Shown piece after piece: positions 28,777-36,474 of a stretch of 64,000 nucleotides of DNA (positions are counted from its first letter, which is position 1; each line of letters opens with the position of its first letter). The stretch is taken from positions 1-64,000 of the forward strand of contig JBGALT010000005.1 of assembly GCA_044223665.1 (NCBI GenBank), in the 5' to 3' direction. Under the pieces are notes generated by a model. The model was not told the origin of the DNA and searched no databases. It worked only from the letters and a program-made list of their open reading frames with translations. This DNA is from JBBSAT01 sp044223665. GTDB lineage: Bacteria; Myxococcota_A; Polyangia; Polyangiales; Sandaracinaceae. The translations under genes were made by a program, and so were the position numbers.

Positions 28777-29643
28777 TCAGCCGGCGACGCTCTTCACGAA
28801 CTGCTCGAGCGAGACCTTGCCGACGACGCGGCGGCCCTTGCCGTCGTAGCCGATGCGGCCGGCGTCGAACCCCTCGCTCATCTCGCGGTACAGGCCCGCC
28901 ATGTGCGCGCCCATCCCCATGCCGGTCAGCGTCGGAACGACCGCGTCGAAGGGCACGGACACGGCCTTCACCTCGCGGCCGAGCGCCGCCCCGAACGCGC
29001 GCGCGGCGTCGGCGTAGGAGACGTCCTTCGGGCCCACCAGCTCGATGACGTCGTTCTTGGCCGGCGGCTCGAGCAGCGCGCGCGCCGCCGTCTCGCCGAT
29101 GTCCTTGGTCGCGATCATCGGGAACGGGTAGTCGAGGTGCGTCGAGAACGCGGGCAGCACGCCCTGCGTCTTCATCGGGTGCAAGAGCCCCGCGAGGTTC
29201 TCGAGGAAGTACGCGGCGCGGATCGCCGTCAGGACGGTCCCCGGGATGCTCCCGAGGATGTTCTCGGCGTCGTGCACCGTCTTGATGGGGCCGGTGCCGT
29301 CCGGCAGCTGCGCGCCGACCGACGACAGCAGCACCACGTGCGGCAGCTTGGTCGCGATCGCCGCCTCGCGGATCGCCTCGCTGCGCTTGCGGTTCTGCGC
29401 GCGCAGATCGGTCGCCGCGACGTCGGGCGGCATCAGGACGTAGGCGCCCTTGGCGCCGCGGAACGCCTCCGTGAGCGCCTGCGCGTCGGAGACGTCGCCC
29501 TTCACGACCTTCGCGCCCTTGGCGGTGAGCGCCGCGACCTTCTGCGGATCCCGGACGAGGAGGCGAACCTCGTGGCCGGCAGCGAGAAGGGACTGCGCGA
29601 CGACCGCGCCCGTGTGACCCGAGGCACCGAGGATGGCGAACAT
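28777..29643 (-). CDS. NmrA-like NAD(P)-binding protein
   Basis: A 288-residue atypical short-chain dehydrogenase. The N-terminus MFAILGASGHTGAVVAQSLL is the Gly-rich NAD(P)-binding fingerprint of the NmrA/HSCARG branch, followed by VRLLVRDPQKV for the second strand. The catalytic Tyr-Lys pair of classical dehydrogenases is not conserved, so it may sense redox state rather than catalyse; some relatives are oxidoreductases. It starts at ATG 29643 with AGGAG upstream. The LysR gene is divergent, with a dyad operator in between, the normal arrangement of a regulator and its target. Confidence 0.87.
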   Translation of the reverse strand: MFAILGASGHTGAVVAQSLLAAGHEVRLLVRDPQKVAALTAKGAKVVKGDVSDAQALTEAFRGAKGAYVLMPPDVAATDLRAQNRKRSEAIREAAIATKLPHVVLLSSVGAQLPDGTGPIKTVHDAENILGSIPGTVLTAIRAAYFLENLAGLLHPMKTQGVLPAFSTHLDYPFPMIATKDIGETAARALLEPPAKNDVIELVGPKDVSYADAARAFGAALGREVKAVSVPFDAVVPTLTGMGMGAHMAGLYREMSEGFDAGRIGYDGKGRRVVGKVSLEQFVKSVAG

Positions 29644-29741
29644 GGTGGCGAGCTCCTGGGGAGAGACCCGTTCGCCCCCGCGGCGAACGAGCGCTCCGTC
29701 GATGAGGCCCACGATGGGTCTCGGGGCCCCATGAGTCCAAT

Positions 29742-29759
29742 CGATGATAGACATCATCG
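29742..29759. promoter_or_regulatory. candidate LysR operator
   Basis: CGATGAT-AGAC-ATCATCG is a perfect 7-bp inverted repeat with a four-base centre, placed between the divergent NmrA-like and LysR genes and directly before the LysR ATG at 29762. It sits where LysR-family proteins usually bind to control both genes. Confidence 0.6.
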
Positions 29760-29761
29760 TC

Positions 29762-30688
29762 ATGAGCACGATCGATGACACGACGCTCGACCTGCCGCTG
29801 CTCCGCCTCTTCGATGCGCTCCTCGTCGAAGGGCACGTCACCCGCGCGGCGCAGCGCTTGCGGCTGACCCAGTCGGCGGCGAGCCACGGCCTCGCGCGCC
29901 TGCGGCGCCTCTTGGGAGACCCGCTCTTCGTGCGCGGCCCGCGGGGCGTGGTGCCGACCGACCGCGCGCGGGTCCTCGGCCCGGAGGTGCGGCGGCTGCT
30001 CGAGGGGGTCGCGGCGATCACGCGCCCGGCGGGGCCCTTCGATCCGGGGACGCTCGTGCGCACCTTCGCGCTCGGCGGCGCCGACTACATGGAGATCCTG
30101 CTCCTGCCCCAGCTGCTGCGGCAGATCGCGCGGGAGGCGAAGGAGGTCGATCTGGCCTCGCGGCCGATCCTGGCCGACCCCGAGGCCGGGCTCGAGAGCG
30201 GGAATCTCGATCTGGCGATCGGGGTCTTCGCCAAGCCGGCGCCGCGCCTCGTCGCGCGCAAGCTCTTCGACGAGCGCTTCGTGTGCATGCTGCGTCGCGG
30301 CCACCCGGCGCTGCGGGCGCCGCTCACGATCGAGCGCTACGCCGCGCTCCCGCACCTCTTGATCTCCCCGCGCGGGACGGGCGGCGGCGTGGTCGACGAC
30401 GCGCTCGCGGCCCATCGCCTCAAGCGCCGCATCGCCGTGCGAACGTCGACGTTCCTCGCGGCGCCGCTGATCGCCTCGCAGAGCGACTGCGTCGTCACGC
30501 TGCCCGAGCGCATCGCCGCCGTCATGTCGCGTGGCCGCAAGGTCGTGCTGGTGCCGCCACCGCTGCGCGTGCCGGGCTTCACCGTCACGATGCTCTTCCA
30601 CGAGCGCAGCCGCGCCGATCCCGCCCACGCCTGGCTCCGCGCCCACGTCGCGCGCGCGGCCGAGGCCGTCGGCGAGCCCGCGAGCTGA
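29762..30688 (+). CDS. LysR family transcriptional regulator
   Basis: A 308-residue regulator. The winged helix-turn-helix (residues 8-65) reads LRLFDALLVEGHVTRAAQRL then LTQSAASHGLARLRRLLGDPLFVR, classic for LysR. The effector domain (about 90-300) has a periplasmic-binding-protein fold. I used ATG 29762; the ATG at 29744 lies inside the operator dyad and would add six residues. It very likely regulates the divergent NmrA-like gene. A promoter box for the next gene overlaps its stop codon. Confidence 0.92.
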   Translation: MSTIDDTTLDLPLLRLFDALLVEGHVTRAAQRLRLTQSAASHGLARLRRLLGDPLFVRGPRGVVPTDRARVLGPEVRRLLEGVAAITRPAGPFDPGTLVRTFALGGADYMEILLLPQLLRQIAREAKEVDLASRPILADPEAGLESGNLDLAIGVFAKPAPRLVARKLFDERFVCMLRRGHPALRAPLTIERYAALPHLLISPRGTGGGVVDDALAAHRLKRRIAVRTSTFLAAPLIASQSDCVVTLPERIAAVMSRGRKVVLVPPPLRVPGFTVTMLFHERSRADPAHAWLRAHVARAAEAVGEPAS

Positions 30689-30700
30689 TAGGCTCGGAGA

Positions 30701-31819
30701 GTGCTCTTCCTCGTGTCGGCTGCCCGCGGGGCCGCTCGGGCGCCCGCGCTCGTCGATCGGATCCGAAGCGCGAGCGAGGCCGGCGCGCGAGATCGGCGGG
30801 CGCGCCGGACGAATGCCCTCGCGTGGCTCGCGCTCGGGATCGTGCTCGCGCGCGGCGGCAGCGCTCGCGCACAGCCGCCGCCGAGCGAGCTCCCCGCGCC
30901 CGAGCGCGTGCCCGCGGTCGCGCTCTCGCTCGAAGGGCCCGAGCACTGTCCGGGCACCGACGTGCTGCACGGCGAGGTCGCGAGCCTCGTCGGGCGACCG
31001 ATCTCGGACGTGATCTTGCCCGAGTCGCTCGACCCGCACGTCGTCATCCGGGCCGAGGGCGAGCGCTTCGTGCTGGAGATCCGCGACGGCGAGACGCGTC
31101 GCACGTTGCGAGACGCGTCGTGCGCCGCCCTCGTGCGAGCCGCAGCCCTCATCGTCGCGCTCCGCATCGACGCCGACACGGCGACGCTCGCCGCCGCGAC
31201 CGCCGCCGAGCCACCAGCGCCTCCTCCCGCTCCTCCCGCGCCGCCACCCGCGGCCCCGCGGCGCCGTCACCATCCGTACGAGGCAGGCTCACGGCTCGGC
31301 GCGCCGCACGTCTCGCGCCCACTGCCGCTGTTCGCCATCGGTGCCGGCGTGCTGGTCGAAGGCGGGATCGTGCCGGCGATCACCGCCTCGTTCGCGCTCG
31401 ACGGAGTGCTGCGCGTCGATCACTTCGAGGCTCGCCTGCGCGTCGCCTACGTGACCGAGCAGGGCCAGCCGCAGGCGCTGGGCGTCTCGGCCTCGGCCAC
31501 GATCGCGACGCTGCTCGCGTGCGGTCGCCCGTTCGACGCGCGCTTCGCGCTCGCGCTCTGTGGCGGCGCCGAGGCCGGGACGCTCTTCGCGCGCTCGTAC
31601 GGCGTGCTGCGCCCGGGGTCCGACGATCCATGGACCGTGGCCGGGGTGCTCGGAGTGTGGCTACCCTTGTACCCGTGGCCCTCGCTCGACATCTCGCTCG
31701 GCGCCGAGCTCTGGGCGCGCTTGCTCCGCCCGGAGTTCGAGGTGGCGGGCGTGGGCCTGGTCTGGAGCAGCGACCCCTGGGGCGCCCGGTTCGGGCTGCT
31801 GCTCCACTACGGCCTCTGA
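30701..31819 (+). CDS. hypothetical exported protein of the ECF-sigma neighbourhood
   Basis: A 372-residue protein with an N-terminal Arg-rich stretch and a hydrophobic helix at about 40-56 ending in ARAQ, taken as signal peptide. Residues 60-165 hold a conserved domain ending CAALVRAAALIVALRID, then a Pro-rich linker, then a beta-rich C-terminal half that looks like an outer-membrane barrel (FEARLRVAYVTEQGQ, FGLLLHYGL with terminal Leu). Proteins of this design are often found next to ECF sigma genes in myxobacteria. GTG start at 30701 is six bases after TAGGCT. The stop codon lies in an 18-bp tandem repeat. Confidence 0.75.
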   Translation: MLFLVSAARGAARAPALVDRIRSASEAGARDRRARRTNALAWLALGIVLARGGSARAQPPPSELPAPERVPAVALSLEGPEHCPGTDVLHGEVASLVGRPISDVILPESLDPHVVIRAEGERFVLEIRDGETRRTLRDASCAALVRAAALIVALRIDADTATLAAATAAEPPAPPPAPPAPPPAAPRRRHHPYEAGSRLGAPHVSRPLPLFAIGAGVLVEGGIVPAITASFALDGVLRVDHFEARLRVAYVTEQGQPQALGVSASATIATLLACGRPFDARFALALCGGAEAGTLFARSYGVLRPGSDDPWTVAGVLGVWLPLYPWPSLDISLGAELWARLLRPEFEVAGVGLVWSSDPWGARFGLLLHYGL

Positions 31820-31888
31820 GCCCACTACGGCCTCTGAGCCCACGACGGCCTCTGAGCCCACGACGGCCTCTGAGCCCACGACGGCCTC
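31805..31888. repeat. 18-bp tandem repeat, about 4.7 copies
   Basis: The unit CACTACGGCCTCTGAGCC is repeated, with one base change (T to G) in later copies. The first copy contains the stop codon of the upstream gene. Because the unit is a multiple of three, each later copy repeats the same stop in that frame, while the frame of the downstream sigma factor stays open and reads TTASEP units. Confidence 0.9.
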
Positions 31889-31946
31889 GGTCGTACGGCG
31901 CGGTCTCCAGGGTGCGGCGCCTCGTTTCACGAGCGAGATCGCACTG

Positions 31947-32642
31947 ATGGGCGTGCGTGTCGATTGGGCGACGGATGGCGGCACGGGCGGCCACTCCTCG
32001 ATCGTGGGCTCGTCCCCGTACGCGCTCGTTCGTGGCTCCGACGCGTCGTCCGGGGAGATGGCTCCTTCCACTTCTTCGCCCCGCCTGCGGCCAGCGACGC
32101 CGCGCTTCGACGACGTGTACGAGCAGACCTTCGACTTCGCTTGGCGTAGTGCGCGTCGCCTCGGTGTCGGCGCGTCGGCGATCGACGACGTGGTCCAGGA
32201 CGCGTTCGTCGTGGTCCACCGGCGCCTGGGCGAGTTCGAGGGTCGCTCGTCGATCAAGACGTGGGTGTTCGGCATCCTGTTGCGCGTCGTCTCCGATCAC
32301 CGCCGCACGCTGCGCCGCAAGGGTGGTCTGGCCGAGCTGCCGCACGAGGATCTGCTGCCGAGCACCGACGAAGGGCCGGCCGAGTCGCTCGAGAAGGCGC
32401 AGGCCGCGGCGCTCGTGAACGCGCTGCTCGACGAGCTCGACGACGACAAGCGAGCGGTCTTCGTGCTGGCCGAGCTGGAGGAGATCCCGGCTCCCGAGAT
32501 CGCCGACGTGCTCGGGATCCCGACGAACACCGTCTACTCGCGCCTCAGGGCCGCGCGCGAGGCGTTCGACAAGGCGCTCGCGCGCCACCGGGCGCGCGAG
32601 CGGAGCGAGACCGAGCGCGCGCGCGCCAAGGAGCGCCCATGA
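31947..32642 (+). CDS. RNA polymerase ECF-type sigma factor
   Basis: A 231-residue group IV sigma factor. Region 2 lies at about 55-120 (FDDVYEQTFDFAWRSARRLGV, DVVQDAFVVVHRRLGEFEGRSSIKTWVFGI), and region 4 near 160-215 with LDDDKRAVFVLAELEEIPAPEIADVLGIPTNTVYSRLRAARE. The first 45 residues are extra, and a second ATG at 32058 would give a more typical length; codon composition favours 31947. The frame is open further upstream through the tandem repeat. The downstream gene overlaps by ATGA. Promoter targets unknown. Confidence 0.9.
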   Translation: MGVRVDWATDGGTGGHSSIVGSSPYALVRGSDASSGEMAPSTSSPRLRPATPRFDDVYEQTFDFAWRSARRLGVGASAIDDVVQDAFVVVHRRLGEFEGRSSIKTWVFGILLRVVSDHRRTLRRKGGLAELPHEDLLPSTDEGPAESLEKAQAAALVNALLDELDDDKRAVFVLAELEEIPAPEIADVLGIPTNTVYSRLRAAREAFDKALARHRARERSETERARAKERP

Positions 32643-33530
32643 GCCGCGAGCGAAACGACGGCCGATCTGAGCTCTCGGAGGGGCTCGTCGCTGCTCGCGC
32701 AGGCGCGCGGTGGGGACGAGCCGCGCCCCGAGGACCGGGAGCGCGTGCGCCACGCCCTCGCGGTCGCGCGCGCGGGCGGCGCGGCAGGCGCGACGGCGAG
32801 CGCTCTGGTTGCGAAGGCGACCGTCTCGGCGAGCGCCGGAAGCGCCAGCGCGACGGGCACGAGCGTCGCGGGCGCGGGTGCCGCGAGCGCAGCGACGGGC
32901 ACCGGCGCGCTGGCGGGAGCGGCCGGCGCGAGCCTCGCGACGAAGATCGCCATCGCGGTCCTCGCGATCGGCGTGGGCTCGACGGCCTTCGTCGCCAGCC
33001 GAGCGCTCGTCGATCGCGCGGCCTCACCGGCCGCGTCGCAGCCCGCCGTGAGCGCGCCGAGCAGAGGAGCAGAGCCACGACCTCGGCAGAGCGTCCCGCT
33101 GCCGAGCGCGGGGCCGGGTGACGAGCCGACGACCGTCGTGGAAGCGGTCGAAGTGCCCGACGCGCCCACGATCGCCACCGGCGCCGAAGCTCCGTTGGGC
33201 GCGCCTGCCGCGCCCGCACGCCGCCCGCGGTCCGCGCGCACGAGCCGAAGCACCGAGGACGAAGGCTCGACCGTGGAGGCCGAGCAGCGCCTCCTGCGCG
33301 ACGCGGCGAGCACGCTCTTGTCCGCCGAGAGCCGCCTCGCAGCGATCGATCGCCACGCACAGCGCTTTCCCGACGGCAACTTCGCGACCGATCGCGAGCG
33401 GGCGCGGCACGTGGCCGTACGTGACCTCTGCCGCGAGCCGGCGCGTGCACGCGCCTACCTCGCGGCGCACCCGACGGGGGCGAGCGCCGACTTGGTCCGG
33501 GCGACGTGCGCGATCGACTCCACGGACTGA
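32639..33530 (+). CDS. putative membrane anti-sigma-type protein, frameshifted
   Basis: Begins at the ATG overlapping the sigma stop (ATGA). The first 15 residues (MSRERNDGRSELSEG) are in one frame; the natural continuation SSLLAQARGGDEPRPEDRERV is in the next frame. Removing one G from GGGG at 32680-32683 restores one protein. From GTG 32745 the second frame is intact to 33530. It has a Gly/Ala-rich low-complexity stretch, a helix KIAIAVLAIGVGSTAFVASRA, and a C-terminal domain (EAEQRLLRDAASTLLSAESRLAAID, FPDGNFATDRERARHVAV) that is common in proteins coded next to myxobacterial ECF sigmas. It probably controls the sigma factor at the inner membrane. Confidence 0.7.
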
Positions 33531-34522
33531 CCGCGTCGGTCGTGCTCGGTGCGATCACGATCGCGCTCGTGCCCGCGTGCCGCATGCGCGTGGGCCTCGG
33601 CGAGGACGAGCCGCACACGTATCCCGACGGCGGGACGCGCGTCCGGTGCGGCCCGGTGGACTGCCCGCACGGCACGGTGTGCTGCAACGCCGGCTGTGGT
33701 CGCTGCGCCGTGCCCGGCATGTGCCCGAGCTCGGCGCTCACGTGCGCCGACGGCTCGTCGGAGTGCGGGGCGGACCTCGTCTCGGTCAGCGGCGGCGGCG
33801 ACTGCCTCAACTGGCTCTGGAACGGCCAGACGTGTGGTGCGGCCGCGGGGTGCGAGTGCGTCGGCGCCTGCGAGCTTCTCCAGCCGAGCTTCGAGACGTG
33901 CATGGGCCTGCACCGCGCGTGCTGGGCGCAGCCGTGCTGGAGCAGCGCCGGCTGCCCTTCCGGTACCTTCTGCGCGCACGAGGACTGCGCGGCCGACCTG
34001 CCCGGCCGATGCACGCTGGTGCCCGACACGTGCGCCAACGTCGACCACGTCGCGACCTGCGGGTGCGACGGCGTCGCGTACCTCTCGACCTGCGATGCCC
34101 ATCAGCACGCCGTGAGCGTGCGACCCGGGCCACCGACCTGCGGCGTGTGCAATCCCGCCGACATCACCATCACCACCGGCAGCGCTCCGAGCTGTCAGGC
34201 CTCGCTCGGCTGGAGCTGGGACGGCGTCTGTATCCCGCACACGGGCTGTGGCTGCAGTGGCGAGTGCGATCGGCTCGAGCGCACCGAAGCGGCGTGCCTC
34301 ACGCGCTACCGCGACGCGTGCGGCACGCTCTTCTCGTGCGGAGCGATGTCGTGTCGCCGCAACGTCGACTACTGCGAGCTCGGCACCACCCCCACGTGCC
34401 GAGCGCTCCCGAGCGCATGCATCGATGACCCGAGCTGCAGCTGCCTCGTCGCGAGCGGCGTCACCACCCTCACCGGCTGCAGCGACGACGGCGCGGGCGC
34501 GCTGCGCGGATCGCCCCCGTGA
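33506..34522 (+). CDS. Cys-rich lipoprotein with Kazal-like module
   Basis: A 338-residue protein from GTG 33506, overlapping the previous gene by 25 bases. Signal peptide and lipobox LVPAC. More than 40 Cys residues suggest disulfide-bonded small modules. The segment CANVDHVATCGCDGVAYLSTCDAHQ matches the Kazal-type CGxDGxxYxxxC pattern, so a protease-inhibitor role is possible but not shown. It belongs to the ECF sigma module and is presumably exported to the surface. The gene after it converges. Confidence 0.78.
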   Translation: MRDRLHGLTASVVLGAITIALVPACRMRVGLGEDEPHTYPDGGTRVRCGPVDCPHGTVCCNAGCGRCAVPGMCPSSALTCADGSSECGADLVSVSGGGDCLNWLWNGQTCGAAAGCECVGACELLQPSFETCMGLHRACWAQPCWSSAGCPSGTFCAHEDCAADLPGRCTLVPDTCANVDHVATCGCDGVAYLSTCDAHQHAVSVRPGPPTCGVCNPADITITTGSAPSCQASLGWSWDGVCIPHTGCGCSGECDRLERTEAACLTRYRDACGTLFSCGAMSCRRNVDYCELGTTPTCRALPSACIDDPSCSCLVASGVTTLTGCSDDGAGALRGSPP

Positions 34523-34545
34523 TTACCGCGTGGGCGGTGGGGCGC

Positions 34546-34914
34546 TCACCAGCGCTTGAGCAGCTCGATCAGCGTGTCGTCGTCGACGAAGAGCTCGTCG
34601 ACGTCGTCCGAGTCCACGATCGCGTTCGACAGCTTGCTCGCGCGCTGCACGATCGGCCCCGGCCACTCGATCGCGCGCGCCACCGCCTCGATGAGATCCT
34701 TGCCGGGCTTGTCGGCGTGCAGGGCGAGCGCCTTCTTCTCGACCATCAGATCGAGCAGGCGCTGGGCCGACGCGCGGCCGGCCGCGGTCGCCGGGACGTC
34801 TTCGAGCTCGTCCTCCTCGCCCTCGTCGTCCTCGTCGTCGAGCGCAGCATCGGGGCCCTCGTCCTTCGGGTCGAGGTCTTCCTCCAGCTCGTCGCTCTTC
34901 TTGGACTTCGGCAC
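34546..34914 (-). CDS. hypothetical small acidic protein
   Basis: A 122-residue protein. Residues 1-45 are Asp/Glu-rich (EEDLDPKDEGPDAALDDEDDEGEEDE), the remainder a compact helical domain containing SAQRLLDLMVEKKALALHADKPG and ending LFVDDDTLIELLKRW. No signal or membrane segment. GTG start with GGAGGG upstream, consistent with translation. I do not recognise a family. Confidence 0.68.
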   Translation of the reverse strand: MPKSKKSDELEEDLDPKDEGPDAALDDEDDEGEEDELEDVPATAAGRASAQRLLDLMVEKKALALHADKPGKDLIEAVARAIEWPGPIVQRASKLSNAIVDSDDVDELFVDDDTLIELLKRW

Positions 34915-35056
34915 GCCGCCCTCCGCCCTGGTCGGAGGCCCGAGCTACTACGGACCAGGGGATTCGGCCAGGAAAAAAGCGCTCTGGGTCGCCCGGGACG
35001 TTCATTCCTTGCCGACCGAGCCGAAACGAGACGAGAATGGCGTGCCCGGAGGGGAA

Positions 35057-35617
35057 ATGGCTTCCGCGAATGATCAGATCGTCTGCCACGTCTGCGGCTT
35101 CAAGAACGCGCCGACGGCCGAGCGCTGCGTGTCGTGCGGCGCGAAGATCGACGCCGTGCACGCCGACTACACGGCGGAAGAGGCTGCGGCCCGCGAGAAC
35201 CAACAGGAAGGCTTCTCCGTCGTCTGGGTGCTCGCCGCGTTCGGCATCTACTTGGTGCTGCAGGCGGTCGTCCTCGGCCTGATGCCGATGGTGATCCCGA
35301 GCTTCGATCCGTTCGGCGGCTCGTCGGGCGCGGTCGCCGCGCTCGCGATCTCCTGCGTGGTGTGGTTCTTCGGCGGGATCGTCGTCGGCTTCATCTCGCC
35401 GGGCAAGACGTTCCTCGAGCCGGCCGTGGGGGCCTGCCTCGCCTCCATCCCGACGGTGCTCTACACGATGTGGCAGGCGCCCGCGGGCCTCGACGTCGAC
35501 TACCTGCAGACCGGCGTGCTGGCGCTGATGGGCATCATGATCTCGCTCTTCGGTGCGTTCCTCGGCGAGCGGGTGCAGGCGCGTACGCGCGGGCACGCGC
35601 CGGCGAAGCGGCGCTGA
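35057..35617 (+). CDS. zinc-ribbon membrane protein
   Basis: A 186-residue protein. An N-terminal zinc ribbon has two CxxC pairs, CHVCGF and CVSCGA, at residues 9-28. Four hydrophobic helices follow in about 60-175 (VVWVLAAFGIYLVLQAVVLGL, AVAALAISCVVWFFGGIVVGF). A basic tail completes it. SD GGAGGGG precedes the ATG. The family is not known to me; such zinc-ribbon/membrane proteins often serve as membrane-associated binders. It lies upstream of the NfeD-flotillin operon but is separated by a repeat element. Confidence 0.75.
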   Translation: MASANDQIVCHVCGFKNAPTAERCVSCGAKIDAVHADYTAEEAAARENQQEGFSVVWVLAAFGIYLVLQAVVLGLMPMVIPSFDPFGGSSGAVAALAISCVVWFFGGIVVGFISPGKTFLEPAVGACLASIPTVLYTMWQAPAGLDVDYLQTGVLALMGIMISLFGAFLGERVQARTRGHAPAKRR

Positions 35618-35643
35618 GACGAGAGATCCCGCCCGCGCAGGGG

Positions 35644-35753
35644 CTTGCCGCGGATGATCGGCTCGCCCGCCCCGGCCCCTTCCGTCCGCGGCCTCCGCCC
35701 GCTTCCGTCCGGGGCCTCCGGGGCGAGCACTCCTTGCCGCGGAATGATTCCGC
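35644..35753. repeat. dispersed intergenic element, copy B
   Basis: Second copy of the element at 28627-28719, with the same inverted ends GCTCGCCC / GGGCGAGC and the shared GGCCCCTTCCGTCCGCG core. The local sequence CTTGCCGCGGATGAT (35644-35658) recurs on the other side as CTTGCCGCGGAATGAT (35733-35748), a near-perfect direct repeat. The right flank forms a palindrome, GCGGAAT-G-ATTCCGC (35739-35753). Confidence 0.72.
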
Positions 35754-35854
35754 TCCTTCGCGTGTAGTCGGGCGGGGAACCGCAGCGGCGCACGCTCGCC
35801 TGCATCGCAACCGCGTCGGAACGAGCTAGGCTCGTGCCGCCGAGAGGGGCTCTC

Positions 35855-36433
35855 ATGATCTACCTCTATCTGATCGCGCTCGTGGTCGGGGGCGGCCTGC
35901 TGACCGTCTCGATCGTGCTCGGCGGGCACGGCGGCGCCGATCACGACGTCCACGCCGACGCGCTCGCGCCCGCGGGCCACGAAGGACCGGCCGGCGGCGC
36001 CGAGTCGTATCTCTACTGGCTGGTGTCGGTCCGCTTCTGGACGTTCTTCGTCGCGTTCTTCGGTCTGACCGGCCTCGCGTTCGAGGGCTTCGGGCTCACG
36101 AGCGGCTGGACGACCCTGGTCGTCGCCGCCGCGACGGGCGCCGTCGCCGGAGGCGGCGCGATGATGGTGATCCACAAGCTCACCAAGGACGACGTGACGA
36201 GCGCCGTGACGAGCCGCGACTACATCGGGCGCACGGGGCGTGTGCTCGTCGGGTTCGCCGCCGGCGGCGTCGGCAAGGTGCGCGTGGAAGTGAAGGGCTC
36301 GAGCGTGGACCTGCTCGCGATGCCCGAAGACGACCGCGCCTACGCACCCGAGGACGAGATCATCGTCGTCGAGATGCAGGGGCTGCACGCGAAGGTCTCG
36401 CACGTGCGCCCGTCCACGCCGCCCAGCTCCTGA
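35855..36433 (+). CDS. NfeD-like membrane protein
   Basis: A 192-residue protein. An N-terminal helix (3-22), a His/Asp-rich loop and two further helices (about 48-110) are followed by a small OB-fold domain, RTGRVLVGFAAGGVGKVRVEVKGSSVDLLAMPED and IIVVEMQGLHAKV, the typical NfeD C-terminal domain. NfeD proteins partner with flotillins or stomatins in membrane microdomains, which matches the two flotillin genes that follow after 41 bases. ATG with GAGAGGGG upstream. Confidence 0.87.
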   Translation: MIYLYLIALVVGGGLLTVSIVLGGHGGADHDVHADALAPAGHEGPAGGAESYLYWLVSVRFWTFFVAFFGLTGLAFEGFGLTSGWTTLVVAAATGAVAGGGAMMVIHKLTKDDVTSAVTSRDYIGRTGRVLVGFAAGGVGKVRVEVKGSSVDLLAMPEDDRAYAPEDEIIVVEMQGLHAKVSHVRPSTPPSS

Positions 36434-36474
36434 TCGACCGATCGCGACGAGAACGAAGAAGGGAACGAACCTCC

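Noticed and set aside
28376..31273. A 965-residue open frame on the minus strand.
   Set aside because: It overlaps NmrA-like, LysR and the repeat element in other frames, and reads as Arg-rich low-complexity sequence typical of GC-rich shadow frames.
31805..31888. Tandem repeats considered as a CRISPR array.
   Set aside because: The copies are contiguous 18-mers with no variable spacers, and there are no cas genes nearby.
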